NCBI GenBank assembly: GCA_900155405.1
Contig: LT700188.1
Location: forward strand, 124,001 to 188,000
Length of the DNA: 64,000 nt
Source of the DNA: Negativicoccus massiliensis
GTDB lineage: Bacteria > Bacillota > Negativicutes > Veillonellales > Negativicoccaceae
Direction: 5' to 3'
Shown here: positions 43,561 through 54,687 of the stretch, piece by piece
Position numbering within the stretch: the stretch's first letter is position 1
How the letters are laid out: the number at the start of each line of letters is the position of its first letter
Translations under genes and position numbers: made by a program
The notes under the pieces: generated by a model
The model's database searches: none
Seen by the model: the letters and a program-made list of their open reading frames with translations, nothing else
What the model was told of the DNA's origin: nothing

Positions 43561-44034
43561 ATGTTTAGCGGCGAACTGAGTTTATTGCGGAAGTATCAGG
43601 ATCATCTACATGAACGCGTCTACAAATATTTGGAGATGCTTCGCAATGCGAATTGGGACGAAATGACAGATGGGCGGATGGAGCTGTATGACGGCGATTA
43701 TATGAATATTGAAACGGGCATGACGAAGCCTGTGGAAGAATGTCGCTGGGAAGCGCATCGCCGCCATCTCGATATCCAGTATGTAGTTACCGGCGCGGAA
43801 AATGTGGAGTGGGCGCCGCTGCTTTTGGGAAAGGTAGAGGAAGACCGCCCGGATGACGATGTGTACTTCTATGCGGCGGAGTCGATTGCCGCGGGCGCGA
43901 CGATTCATCATCAAGCGGGACGTTTCAGTATTTTCACACCGGAGGATTTGCATCGACCTTTGCTGGCGCCGCAAGACCCCGCTTCAATTCGTAAAGCGGT
44001 AGTTAAAGTAAGCTTGAAAAATTTACATAAATGA
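43561..44034 (+). CDS. YhcH/YjgK/YiaL-family protein (EbgC-like)
   Basis: 157 residues. I use the ATG at 43561, eight bases after AAAGGGGGA; an ATG six bases upstream is too close to it. The family is a cupin-like sugar-processing protein of poorly defined role, linked to sialic acid and beta-galactoside use. Conserved pieces: EAHRRHLDIQYVVTGAENVE and FSIFTPEDLHRPLL, whose His and Glu residues form the metal site. A TATAAT at 43526-43531 is the likely -10. Monocistronic. Confidence 0.88.
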   Translation: MFSGELSLLRKYQDHLHERVYKYLEMLRNANWDEMTDGRMELYDGDYMNIETGMTKPVEECRWEAHRRHLDIQYVVTGAENVEWAPLLLGKVEEDRPDDDVYFYAAESIAAGATIHHQAGRFSIFTPEDLHRPLLAPQDPASIRKAVVKVSLKNLHK

Positions 44035-44046
44035 ATGAAAAATTCG

Positions 44047-44079
44047 CAAATAGGCGGCTAATCATTAGCCGCCTATTTG
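44047..44079. terminator. Terminator after the YhcH-like gene
   Basis: AATAGGCGGCTAAT and ATTAGCCGCCTATT form a 14-bp near-perfect stem. The TTGACA of the next promoter starts two bases beyond it. Confidence 0.85.
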
Positions 44080-44080
44080 A

Positions 44081-44110
44081 TTGACATTGACTCATAAAGC
44101 TTGTTACAAT
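44081..44110 (+). promoter_or_regulatory. Promoter of the TetR-RND operon
   Basis: TTGACA, 18 bases, TACAAT (44105-44110) with an extended -10 TGT. As a TetR-type gene is first in the operon, autorepression here is likely; I see no clear palindrome besides the terminator stem. Confidence 0.72.
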
Positions 44111-44155
44111 AAACTGGTACTGAAAAAATGATTTAGTTTTCAAACAGAGGAAGTA

Positions 44156-44713
44156 ATGAAAGACAAAATTTTAAAAACGGCAGAAAAAGTAATTACCCGC
44201 CGCGGCACCAAGTTTACGATGGATGAGCTGGCCGCGGCGCTCAATATGAGCAAGCGCACATTGTATGAACAATTTGCCTCAAAGGAAGAGTTAATTGAGA
44301 CGATTTTTTTGGTGCGCATGGATCGGTGGGAAGAATACCACCACAAATTAATGGAGGATGCGGAGATCCCGGTGGAAAGGTTTTTGCATGATTATTTTAT
44401 TCCGTCGTCTAAAGATTACCTGATTGTAACCAGTGAACTGCTCGGTTTACTGTTGCATCATTATCCGAATGTCAAAGAAAAATTGATTGCGCGTTCGGAA
44501 AATGAGTGGAAGCGTTTGGAAGCATATCTTACGCGGCAAAAAGCGGCAGGGAATATTGCGACACCGGATGTTCAGGTGTTGATTTTTATCTTACAATCGC
44601 TCATGGTGTTCGCGACGAGCAAGTATGTAGAAAATAACGATGCGAAACAATATATGAAATCTCTGGAAGACAGTATCGCAGTCGTACTTACCGGCATTTT
44701 GCCGAAGAAATGA
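44156..44713 (+). CDS. TetR/AcrR-family transcription regulator
   Basis: 185 residues. N-terminal HTH (ILKTAEKVITRRGTKFTMDE, then LAAALNMSKRTLYEQFASKE) followed by a ligand-binding helical domain with no recognised ligand. It heads an operon with an RND adaptor and pump, so it probably represses efflux until an inducer binds. Its stop overlaps an alternative start of the next gene (ATGA). Ribosome site GAGGAAG. Confidence 0.92.
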   Translation: MKDKILKTAEKVITRRGTKFTMDELAAALNMSKRTLYEQFASKEELIETIFLVRMDRWEEYHHKLMEDAEIPVERFLHDYFIPSSKDYLIVTSELLGLLLHHYPNVKEKLIARSENEWKRLEAYLTRQKAAGNIATPDVQVLIFILQSLMVFATSKYVENNDAKQYMKSLEDSIAVVLTGILPKK

Positions 44714-44721
44714 GGGACATG

Positions 44722-45909
44722 ATGAAACGTAAGCATATTTGGATGGCGCTCGGCGCGGTAGTGATCCTGGCGTTGCTTTTTTTGGGTTATAGCGCATACC
44801 AGAAAAAAGCCGCCGGCGCGGCAGCGCGCCAACAGCCGCCGACGCTTGTGAATGCGTTCACCGCATTCCAGTCGGATACGCCTCTTTTGCAGCAATATAG
44901 CGGCCATGTGGAAGCCCAGCAAAAGGTGCCGGTACAAGCGCGCGTGACGGGCTATATTGTCGAAAAATATGTGCAGGGCGGTCAGCAGGTAACGGCAGGG
45001 CAGGCGCTTTACCGCATTGATGCGCGTCAATACCAATCATCGTTGGCCGCGGCGCAGGCCAATACGGCGCAAGCTCGCGCGAACTATGAAAGCGCCGTGC
45101 AGGATTTGGAGCGGTACCGCACATTGATTGCGCAAGGCGCGATTTCCGATCAGCAATTTACGCGGCAACAGGCGCTGGTAGAACAATATCGCGCTGTGGT
45201 GGAAGCCAACGAAGCGCAGGCCTCCATTGCCGGCGATAATGTCGCCGATACGGTGGTGCGCGCGCCGTTCAGCGGCACGCTCGGTGTCGATGATTTGCCG
45301 GTGGGGAATTTTGTTGCGGCGGGTCAAACACCGTTGGTGACGATTTCATCCACGGATCCGATTTTCGTTACCTTTGATCTGACGGAAGCCGAATATTTAA
45401 AAATGACGCAGCGGCAAAATTCGTCCGGCGCGTGGGGACAGGATTTGAAATTGCAGCTCGCCGACGGTTCGCAGTACGACGAAACCGGTCAGGTGGTTGT
45501 AATCGATCAAGACATGTCGGGCGGCGGCGGTCAATTCACCGTCAAAGCAAGCTTTACGAATCCGCAACAAATACTGCGTCAGGGTATGTTTGTACATGTT
45601 GTTTCCGACACGGAAATCGCGCGCAACAGTATTTTAATTCCGGCGCAAGCGGTACAACCTTTATTGGATAAGAAAATCGTGACCGTGGTGGATGCGGAAC
45701 ACAAAGTGTCGCAACGCCCGGTGGAAGTGGGCGCGACGTACGGTCCGTATGTCGTCATTACCTCCGGTATTGTCGCCGGTGATACGGTCGTAGTTGAAGG
45801 ACAGGCCAAAGTACGTAACGGTCAGGCGGTCCAAGTGAAAATGCTCTCGCGCGATGAAGTAGAACATCCGCAGACGAAACAGGCAGCTCCTGCTGCCGGC
45901 AAGCAGTAA
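44722..45909 (+). CDS. RND efflux periplasmic adaptor (membrane fusion protein)
   Basis: About 396 residues. Starts at 44710, 44719 and 44722 are all possible; GAGGGA at 44712-44717 favours the later ones. An N-terminal hydrophobic helix (IWMALGAVVILALLFLGYSA) anchors it; there is no lipobox Cys. Order: beta-barrel/lipoyl half (VEAQQKVPVQARVTGYIVEK), helical hairpin (AQANTAQARANYESAVQDLE), second lipoyl half (VVRAPFSGTLGVDDLPVGNF), barrel and membrane-proximal domain. It links the inner-membrane pump to an outer-membrane channel. No TolC-like gene is adjacent. Confidence 0.93.
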   Translation: MKRKHIWMALGAVVILALLFLGYSAYQKKAAGAAARQQPPTLVNAFTAFQSDTPLLQQYSGHVEAQQKVPVQARVTGYIVEKYVQGGQQVTAGQALYRIDARQYQSSLAAAQANTAQARANYESAVQDLERYRTLIAQGAISDQQFTRQQALVEQYRAVVEANEAQASIAGDNVADTVVRAPFSGTLGVDDLPVGNFVAAGQTPLVTISSTDPIFVTFDLTEAEYLKMTQRQNSSGAWGQDLKLQLADGSQYDETGQVVVIDQDMSGGGGQFTVKASFTNPQQILRQGMFVHVVSDTEIARNSILIPAQAVQPLLDKKIVTVVDAEHKVSQRPVEVGATYGPYVVITSGIVAGDTVVVEGQAKVRNGQAVQVKMLSRDEVEHPQTKQAAPAAGKQ

Positions 45910-45919
45910 GGAGGAAATT

Positions 45920-48900
45920 GTGGCAAGATTTTTTATTGACCGACCGATTTTTGCCATCGTTATCGCCCTGGTAATCTCGATCGTCGGCGGTTTGGCGATG
46001 TTCGGTTTGCCGGTGGACCGGTACCCGGTCATTGCGCCGCCGAAAGTACAGGTTAGCGCGATGTATCCCGGCGCGAGCTCCCAGGTATTGAGTGAATCGG
46101 TAGCGGAAGCGATTGAAAAGCAAATTATCGGAGTGGATGATTTTGACAGCATGGTGTCGTCAAGTTCGTCTATCGGTATGTATTCATTATCCGTTCAATT
46201 TGAAACGGGTACGGACGCCGACTTCGCTTCCGTTCAGGTGCAAAACCGAGTGGCGCAGGCGGAAGCCATGCTGCCGGATATCGTGCGGCAATTGGGCTTA
46301 AACGTCAGAAAATCAACGAGCGATATGGCCTTGGTCATCAATTTGACCAGTCCGAACGGCACCTATGATCCGACGTTCCTGAAGAACTATTTCAGTTTGA
46401 ACTACATGGATACGTTGAAATCGATCCCCGGGGTCGGCAATGTTCAGGAGTTCGGCTCCGATTATGCAATGCGCGTATGGCTAAATCCGGCGCGCATGGC
46501 GCAATATAAAATTAACGCGAGCGATATCGCCGCGGCCGTGCGGATGCAAAACCAGGAAGCGTCGGCCGGTTCTATCGGTTTAAACCCTTCGCCGGAAACC
46601 CAACAGTTTCAATACCAGATTACGGTGGACGGGCGGTTGACGGACCCGCAGCAATTTGAAGAAATTGTACTCCGCTCAAACCCGGACGGCAGCGTGGTGC
46701 ATTTGAAAGATGTGGCGCGCGTCGAACTCGATGCCGCGGATTATAACTTTATCGCTCGCGCGGACGGGAAACCTACCGCCGGCATCGCCTTTTCGCTGAC
46801 GAGCGACGCGAACGCGCTGGAAACGATCAATGCGATTAAGGCGGAACTGGCGAAAGCGCAGGAAACGTTCCCCGATGACATGACCTATAATATCGTCATC
46901 GACAATACAGATTTCGTTTCGGCCTCTTTGGAAGCCGTATTGCATACTTTCGTGGAAGCGTTGATTTTAGTATTGATCATCGTCTACTTGTTCTTGCAGA
47001 ACTGGCATTCGACATTGATTCCTATGATCGCCGTGCCGGTATCGTTGCTGGGGACATTTGCCGCCTTTACGGTGCTGGGTTTTACGGTCAATACGTTGAC
47101 GCTTTTTGCGATGGTGCTTGCGATCGGCCTGGTTGTCGACGACGCGATCGTCGTCGTGGAAGCGGTCGAGTATGAAATGCGGTACAATCATAAATCACCG
47201 CGGGAAGCAACGATTCTTGCGATGGAAAAAGTCCAGGGCCCGGTTATCGGCGTCGCGGTTGTTTTGATCGCGGTATTCGTACCGGTTGCTTTTATGGGCG
47301 GCATTATGGGCGTACTGTATAAGCAGTTCGCGTTGACGATTGCCGTTTCCGTCGGGATTTCCGCTTTTGTCGCGTTGACTTTGACGCCGGCTCTGTGCGC
47401 GATGTTGCTGACGGAAAATGACAATTTGAATCAAGAAACTTTCCATGATCGCTTCTTCCATGCCTTTAACGAGAAGTTTGATCGACTCGTCGAATCGTAC
47501 GGAAACGCGTTGGACAGCTTCGTACATAAACTCGGCGTGGCGATTTTAAGTCTGGCAGCAGTGACAATCGTTGGACTGTTCTTCTTCACGCAAATGCCGA
47601 GCGCATTCGTACCGAATGAAGATAACGGCTATTTCATTACTTCGATATCACTTCCCGAGGGGGCTACCTCGCAACGTACCGATGCAGTCGTGCAAAAGTA
47701 TATGGACTATATGATGCAACAGCCGGGCGTGGAACACGTCATGGGGGTTACAGGATTTGATATTTTGTCCGGCGGTTTGAAGCAAAACAGCAGCATGGCA
47801 TTTGTCAAATTGAAGCACTGGGATGAACGTACCGGCGACGATCAGAGTGTTCAAGCGCTCGTTGGTAAAGCGTTCGGCTTCGGATTCCAAACGCCGGAAG
47901 CCAATGTGATCGCCATGAACCCGCCACCGGTTCCGGGACTGGGGGCGACCGGCGGTTTTACGATGTACTTGCAAAATCGCAGCGGCGACAGTACAGAGAA
48001 AATGTTTGAAGTCGCGCAGCAATTTTTAGCCAAAGTTAATCAACGACCGGAAATCGCTTCAGCATATACGACGTTCCGCATGGATACGCCGGCGTACCAC
48101 TTTAATGTCGATCGTGATAAAGCGGCACGCTCCGGCGTTAACGTTTCCGACATCAATACGGCGCTTTCCATGTTCTACGGCGGCACGCAGATTAACGATT
48201 TTTCCGCATTCGGTAAGAGTTACAAAGTCATCGCGCAAGCGGATCAGGAATTCAGAATGTCGCCGAATGCTAACCGTGAATTGACGGTACGCAATCAGCA
48301 AGGTGAAATGCTGCCGTTGAGTTCGTTTATTACGCCGGAACAACGCGGGTCGGTCGCTATTTTGACTCGCTATAACAATTTCCCGGCAATCAAAGTGGGC
48401 GGTAACGCGGCGAACGGCTACAGTTCCGGCCAAGCGCTCCAAGCGTTGCAGGAAGTAGCGGTGGAAGTCTTACCCTCCGGCTACGGGTTTGAATTTGCGG
48501 ATCAGTCGGCACAGGAAATCAAAGCGGGCAACCAAATGCTGTACGTTATGTCATTGGCACTGCTGTTCGTATTTCTTTCGCTGGCCGCTTTGTACGAAAG
48601 CTGGAAAATTCCGTTTTCCGTACTTCTTTCGGTACCGGCCGGATTCTTGGGAGTGGCTTTCTTCGGCTGGCTCTTTAACATCAACAACGACATTTACTTC
48701 CAGATCGGTCTGCTGACGATTATCGGATTGGCTGCGAAAAACGCGATTTTGATCGTGGAGTACGCCAAAATCCGCGTGGATCACGGCATGGATCACGTCA
48801 AAGCAGCCATCGAGGCTTCCAAAATTCGTTTGCGTCCGATCTTGATGACTTCATTGGCATTTATTTTGGGCTGCTTACCGTTGGCGCTTTCCACCGGCGC

Positions 48901-49042
48901 GGGCAGCGTTTCGCGCAGTGAAATGGGCACGACAGTCGTCTTCGGCATGTTGACGGCGACGGCGTTGGGAATCTTTATGATCCCGATGCTCTTCGTTGCG
49001 ATTGAAAGCATCGGTAACGACAGCAAAAAAAGCAAGGAATAA
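45920..49042 (+). CDS. RND multidrug efflux pump, HAE1 family (AcrB/MexB-like)
   Basis: Proton-driven exporter of hydrophobic compounds. 1,040 residues, as for AcrB. GTG start at 45920 with AAGGAGG six bases upstream; MARFFIDRPIFAIVIALVIS is the canonical N terminus. The proton-relay Asp pair is in GLVVDDAIVVVEAVE and the relay Lys in IGLAAKNAILIVEYAK. Porter-domain sequences such as IGVDDFDSMVSSSSSIGMYS match HAE1. Last gene of the TetR operon, followed by a terminator. Substrate range is unknown. Confidence 0.96.
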   Translation: MARFFIDRPIFAIVIALVISIVGGLAMFGLPVDRYPVIAPPKVQVSAMYPGASSQVLSESVAEAIEKQIIGVDDFDSMVSSSSSIGMYSLSVQFETGTDADFASVQVQNRVAQAEAMLPDIVRQLGLNVRKSTSDMALVINLTSPNGTYDPTFLKNYFSLNYMDTLKSIPGVGNVQEFGSDYAMRVWLNPARMAQYKINASDIAAAVRMQNQEASAGSIGLNPSPETQQFQYQITVDGRLTDPQQFEEIVLRSNPDGSVVHLKDVARVELDAADYNFIARADGKPTAGIAFSLTSDANALETINAIKAELAKAQETFPDDMTYNIVIDNTDFVSASLEAVLHTFVEALILVLIIVYLFLQNWHSTLIPMIAVPVSLLGTFAAFTVLGFTVNTLTLFAMVLAIGLVVDDAIVVVEAVEYEMRYNHKSPREATILAMEKVQGPVIGVAVVLIAVFVPVAFMGGIMGVLYKQFALTIAVSVGISAFVALTLTPALCAMLLTENDNLNQETFHDRFFHAFNEKFDRLVESYGNALDSFVHKLGVAILSLAAVTIVGLFFFTQMPSAFVPNEDNGYFITSISLPEGATSQRTDAVVQKYMDYMMQQPGVEHVMGVTGFDILSGGLKQNSSMAFVKLKHWDERTGDDQSVQALVGKAFGFGFQTPEANVIAMNPPPVPGLGATGGFTMYLQNRSGDSTEKMFEVAQQFLAKVNQRPEIASAYTTFRMDTPAYHFNVDRDKAARSGVNVSDINTALSMFYGGTQINDFSAFGKSYKVIAQADQEFRMSPNANRELTVRNQQGEMLPLSSFITPEQRGSVAILTRYNNFPAIKVGGNAANGYSSGQALQALQEVAVEVLPSGYGFEFADQSAQEIKAGNQMLYVMSLALLFVFLSLAALYESWKIPFSVLLSVPAGFLGVAFFGWLFNINNDIYFQIGLLTIIGLAAKNAILIVEYAKIRVDHGMDHVKAAIEASKIRLRPILMTSLAFILGCLPLALSTGAGSVSRSEMGTTVVFGMLTATALGIFMIPMLFVAIESIGNDSKKSKE

Positions 49043-49043
49043 G

Positions 49044-49077
49044 AAAAAAGAGCCGGTCATTTGACGGGCTCTTTTTC
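49044..49077 (+). terminator. Terminator of the RND operon
   Basis: AAAAAGAGCC and GGGCTCTTTTT with an inner GTCA/TGAC pair. Confidence 0.88.
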
Positions 49078-49096
49078 TGAATGCAAACGTGCTTCA

Positions 49097-49105
49097 TGGT
49101 ATAAT
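49097..49105 (+). promoter_or_regulatory. Extended -10 promoter of ppaC
   Basis: TGGTATAAT, 41 bases before the ppaC start, without a -35 at normal spacing. Confidence 0.55.
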
Positions 49106-49145
49106 AAATAGCAGAGTATTTTAATTCAAATGATGAGGTGACAAA

Positions 49146-50069
49146 ATGGCAGAAATGATTTTAGTGTCGGGCCATAAGAGTCCGGATACGGATACGATCT
49201 GTTCCGCATTGGTTTGCGCTCACTGGTTACGGGCGCAGGGGAAAGAAGCTAAAGCGATTCGCGCCGGCGAAATCAATAAAGAAACGGCATTTGCATTGGA
49301 TTACTTCGGCAGCGAAGCGCCGGAGTTGGTGACGCGGGTAGAGGCCGGTCAGCCGATGTATTTAGTCGATCACAATGAAAGCAAACAAGCCGTAGACGGC
49401 ATGACTGACGCGGATGTACAGGGCTTGATTGACCACCATCGTCTCGGCGATTTCACGACGGATCAACCGATTTTGATCCGCATTGAACCGGTCGGCTGCA
49501 CGGGGACGATTTTATATTCGCTATATCAGCAGTGCGGCATTGAAATTCCGCGGCAAATGGCAGGCCTGATGCTGTCGGCGATTATTTCCGACACCTTGTT
49601 GTTCCGTTCGCCGACGTGCACGGAACGGGACCGTAAAGCGGTGCAAGAATTGGCGCAAATCGCCGACGTCGATTATGAAAAATACGGTATGGACATGCTC
49701 AAAGCCGGTGCCGATCTTTCCGACAAAACGGCAGCGGAATTGGTCCTGACCGATAAAAAAGAATTTGACGGCAAAAAGGGGACATTCAGTATTGCCCAGC
49801 TTTCCGTCATGGATACGCAACCGATTTTGGCGCAACGCGACGATCTTTTACGTTTGCTGGAAGAAGATCGCGCCGCCCATAATTATGAGGCATCCTTTTT
49901 GATGGTCACGGATATTTTAGAGGAATCGACGGATCTGCTGTACACCAGTCAGGTGGAAACCGCGATCGAAGCGGCGTTTCAGGTCAAAGGCAACGCGCAA
50001 ACATTGCATTTGCCGGGGGTGATGTCGCGCAAAAAACAGGTCGCTCCGCCACTGCTGGGGGCATTATAA
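49146..50069 (+). CDS. ppaC: Manganese-dependent inorganic pyrophosphatase (family II)
   Basis: Hydrolyses pyrophosphate to phosphate, pulling biosynthetic reactions forward. 307 residues, no CBS insert. DHH-superfamily metal ligands are seen in VSGHKSPDTDTICSALV, LVDHNES and IDHHRLGDF; the C-terminal DHHA2 domain ends with GVMSRKKQVAPPL. GAGGTGA precedes the ATG. Monocistronic. Its Mn need fits the Mn/Fe importer elsewhere in the window. Confidence 0.96.
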   Translation: MAEMILVSGHKSPDTDTICSALVCAHWLRAQGKEAKAIRAGEINKETAFALDYFGSEAPELVTRVEAGQPMYLVDHNESKQAVDGMTDADVQGLIDHHRLGDFTTDQPILIRIEPVGCTGTILYSLYQQCGIEIPRQMAGLMLSAIISDTLLFRSPTCTERDRKAVQELAQIADVDYEKYGMDMLKAGADLSDKTAAELVLTDKKEFDGKKGTFSIAQLSVMDTQPILAQRDDLLRLLEEDRAAHNYEASFLMVTDILEESTDLLYTSQVETAIEAAFQVKGNAQTLHLPGVMSRKKQVAPPLLGAL

Positions 50070-50096
50070 AAAGGTTGCTCCGGCAACCTTTTTTTC
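50068..50096 (+). terminator. Terminator of ppaC
   Basis: AAAAAGGTTGC and GGCAACCTTTTTTT around TCC, directly at the ppaC stop and 13 bases before pcrA. Confidence 0.9.
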
Positions 50097-50108
50097 TTGG
50101 GAGAACGG

Positions 50109-52310
50109 ATGATAGATTACTTTACTTCATTGAACGACAAGCAGCGCGAAGGCGTGCAAACGATTCAAGGTCCGGTTCTGATCTTGGCGGGCGCCGGTTC
50201 GGGCAAAACCAAAGCCTTGACCAGTCGTATTGCGTACATGCTGGAGCAGGGGATTTCGCCGCAGGAAATTTTGGCGATTACCTTTACCAATAAAGCGGCG
50301 AAGGAAATGAAAGAGCGTGTGAAAAAATTAGTGGGAGCGTCAGCGGATCATATGTGGATCAGCACTTTCCACTCGTTTGGCGCGCGCTTTTTACGGCGCG
50401 AAATCGATGTCATACCGCCGTATACTCGCCAATTCACGATCTATGATGCGCAAGACAGCCAACAGGTCGTCAAAGGCATTTTAAAAGAGATGAACCTCGA
50501 CGATAAGCAGTTTGCGCCCAATGCGCTACAAGCGCGCATTTCCAATGCGAAAAATAATTTGCAAAACGCGCGTGCGGCGCAAGAGGCGGCGGACGATTTC
50601 TTTGCGGAAAAAGCCGCTGAAGTTTACGCTCGCTATGAAGCGATATTGCAAGCCAACAATGCGTTGGATTTCGATGATCTGTTGCTGCTGCCGGCGGTTA
50701 TTTTGCAACGTCATGCGGATGTGCGCAAGGCGTATCAGAACCGCTTTCGTTATATTTTGATCGATGAGTATCAGGATACCAACCACGCGCAATACGTTCT
50801 GACTCAAATGCTGGTCGGTCCCGAGCAAAATCTTTGCGTGGTCGGCGATGTGGACCAGAGTATTTACTCATGGCGCGGCGCCGATGTGCAGAATATTATT
50901 GATTTTCAGAGAGATTATCCGCGGGCGAAAGTGTTGAAGCTTGAGCAGAATTATCGCTCGACGCAGACGATTTTGAATGCGGCTAATCATGTCATTGAAA
51001 ATAATGAGCACCGCCCCAGCAAAAATCTTTGGACGGATCAGGCGAATGGCGAGCCGATTTACTACTACGAAGCGGTTTCCGAAACGGACGAAGCGCAGTT
51101 TTGCGCCGGTGAAATGCAGCGTCTGGTGAGTGAAACTCCCGCGAAATACGGCGATATGGCGGTGTTGTACCGCACCAATGCGCAGTCGCGCGCTATGGAA
51201 GAAGCATTGGTACGACGCGGTATCGCCTATACCATTGTCGGCGGGACGCGCTTTTACGATCGCCAGGAAATCAAAGATGTGTTGGCGTATTTAAAAGTGC
51301 TGCAAAATCCGCGCGACGATGTCAGCGTGGAGCGCATTATCAATGTTCCAAAACGCGGTATCGGCACCACTACGGTGAGTCGCGTTAAGGACGCCGCGCG
51401 GTTACAGGGCGTGTCATTGTTTGAAATGATTATGGCCGCGGACGGAATTGAGTCGTTAAATGCCGGTACGCGCAAAAAGCTGAGTGCTTTCAGTGTTTTG
51501 ATGTTGGAATTGATGAATACGGCGACGACCGAAAGCGTTACCGATCTGTTGGAAGCGGTGTTGGCGCATACCGAATTGATTACCAGCCTGTTGAATGATA
51601 CGGATCCGCGCGCGCAAAGCCGCGTCGAGAACATCGGCGAATTGGTGTCCGTTGCCAAAACCTACGAAGATGAAACGGAAGAGCCCACGTTGCAAGGCTT
51701 TTTGGAACAGGTCGCGCTGGTAAATGACGTCGATACATTTGAAGAAAGTAGCGAAAAGGTTACCTTGATGACGTTGCACAGCGCCAAAGGTTTGGAATTT
51801 CCCATCGTCTTTTTGATTGGTATGGATGAAGGACTTTTCCCGCATGCGCGGACGCTTTTCGCGCCGGATGAACTGGAAGAAGAGAGGCGCTTATGCTACG
51901 TCGGGATCACGCGTGCGGAAAAAATTTTATATTTGACGCACGCCAGCTCCCGCACCGTGTTCGGCAGCACCAATCCGTACTTGGTGAGTCGCTTTGTCGG
52001 TGAAATCCCTGAAGATCTGGTGGAGAAGAAAGAAAATAAAAACCGTATCCGTTGGGGACAGGCCGACCGTGCGAAACGAACCGGCCAACGTGTAGTCAGC
52101 AATGCTTCTGTCGGTGTCACCGCGCCGAAAGGCAAGGTTAACGCCCGCTATGACTGGCGGGTCGGCGATCGGGCGCGCCATACGAAGTGGGGGCTCGGTA
52201 CGGTGGTGGAAGTGCGCGGTGAAGGCGAACGCATGCAATTAAAATTAGAATTTCCGGGCCGGCAGGTGCGCCTGGTAATGGTAAAATTCGCACCTTTAAC
52301 AAAGGAGTAA
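50109..52310 (+). CDS. pcrA: ATP-dependent DNA helicase PcrA/UvrD
   Basis: 3'-5' superfamily 1A helicase for repair and replication. ATG at 50109 (MIDYFTSLNDKQREGV) has GGGAGAACGG upstream. 733 residues. Motifs: LILAGAGSGKTKALTSRIAY (Walker A), ITFTNKAAKEMKERV, LIDEYQDTN (Walker B), VGDVDQSIYSWRGAD, TLMTLHSAKGLEFPIVFLIG and VGITRAEKILYLTHA. The C-terminal tail (VGDRARHTKWGLGTVVEV) is the Tudor-like RNA polymerase-binding domain. ligA starts three bases after it, the usual Firmicute pair. Confidence 0.97.
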   Translation: MIDYFTSLNDKQREGVQTIQGPVLILAGAGSGKTKALTSRIAYMLEQGISPQEILAITFTNKAAKEMKERVKKLVGASADHMWISTFHSFGARFLRREIDVIPPYTRQFTIYDAQDSQQVVKGILKEMNLDDKQFAPNALQARISNAKNNLQNARAAQEAADDFFAEKAAEVYARYEAILQANNALDFDDLLLLPAVILQRHADVRKAYQNRFRYILIDEYQDTNHAQYVLTQMLVGPEQNLCVVGDVDQSIYSWRGADVQNIIDFQRDYPRAKVLKLEQNYRSTQTILNAANHVIENNEHRPSKNLWTDQANGEPIYYYEAVSETDEAQFCAGEMQRLVSETPAKYGDMAVLYRTNAQSRAMEEALVRRGIAYTIVGGTRFYDRQEIKDVLAYLKVLQNPRDDVSVERIINVPKRGIGTTTVSRVKDAARLQGVSLFEMIMAADGIESLNAGTRKKLSAFSVLMLELMNTATTESVTDLLEAVLAHTELITSLLNDTDPRAQSRVENIGELVSVAKTYEDETEEPTLQGFLEQVALVNDVDTFEESSEKVTLMTLHSAKGLEFPIVFLIGMDEGLFPHARTLFAPDELEEERRLCYVGITRAEKILYLTHASSRTVFGSTNPYLVSRFVGEIPEDLVEKKENKNRIRWGQADRAKRTGQRVVSNASVGVTAPKGKVNARYDWRVGDRARHTKWGLGTVVEVRGEGERMQLKLEFPGRQVRLVMVKFAPLTKE

Positions 52311-54326
<2,016 letters not shown>

Positions 54327-54353
54327 TTTTACCCGCGATATCAATAACAGCTA

Positions 54354-54362
54354 TGCTATAAT
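54354..54362 (+). promoter_or_regulatory. Extended -10 promoter of gatCAB
   Basis: TGCTATAAT, 26 bases before the gatC start, in the gap after ligA. Confidence 0.6.
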
Positions 54363-54387
54363 AAAGCCATTATGAGGAGGGAATGCC

Positions 54388-54672
54388 ATGGAATTAACAG
54401 CGGCAGAAATGGTTAAGGTGGCGCACCTTGCGCGTTTGGAATGGGATCCGAAACGGGCGGCGACACTGGGACAGTCGTTGAATACGATTTTAACCTATAT
54501 GGAAGAACTCAATGAATTGGACACGTCGAATGTTCCGCCGACTGTACATGCGGTGGAATTGACCAATGTGTGGCGGGAGGATGTTCCGCAACCGTCTCTG
54601 GATCATGAAAAGGCTTTGCAGAACGCTCCGGAACGTGACGGACGTTATTTCAAAGTACCGAAACTTATGTAG
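54388..54672 (+). CDS. gatC: Aspartyl/glutamyl-tRNA amidotransferase subunit C
   Basis: Small stabilising subunit of GatCAB. 94 residues. EMVKVAHLARLEWDPK and the C-terminal RDGRYFKVPKLM are conserved. GAGGAGGGA precedes the ATG. First gene of gatC-gatA-gatB. Confidence 0.95.
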   Translation: MELTAAEMVKVAHLARLEWDPKRAATLGQSLNTILTYMEELNELDTSNVPPTVHAVELTNVWREDVPQPSLDHEKALQNAPERDGRYFKVPKLM

Positions 54673-54687
54673 GGATGGAGGATTATT

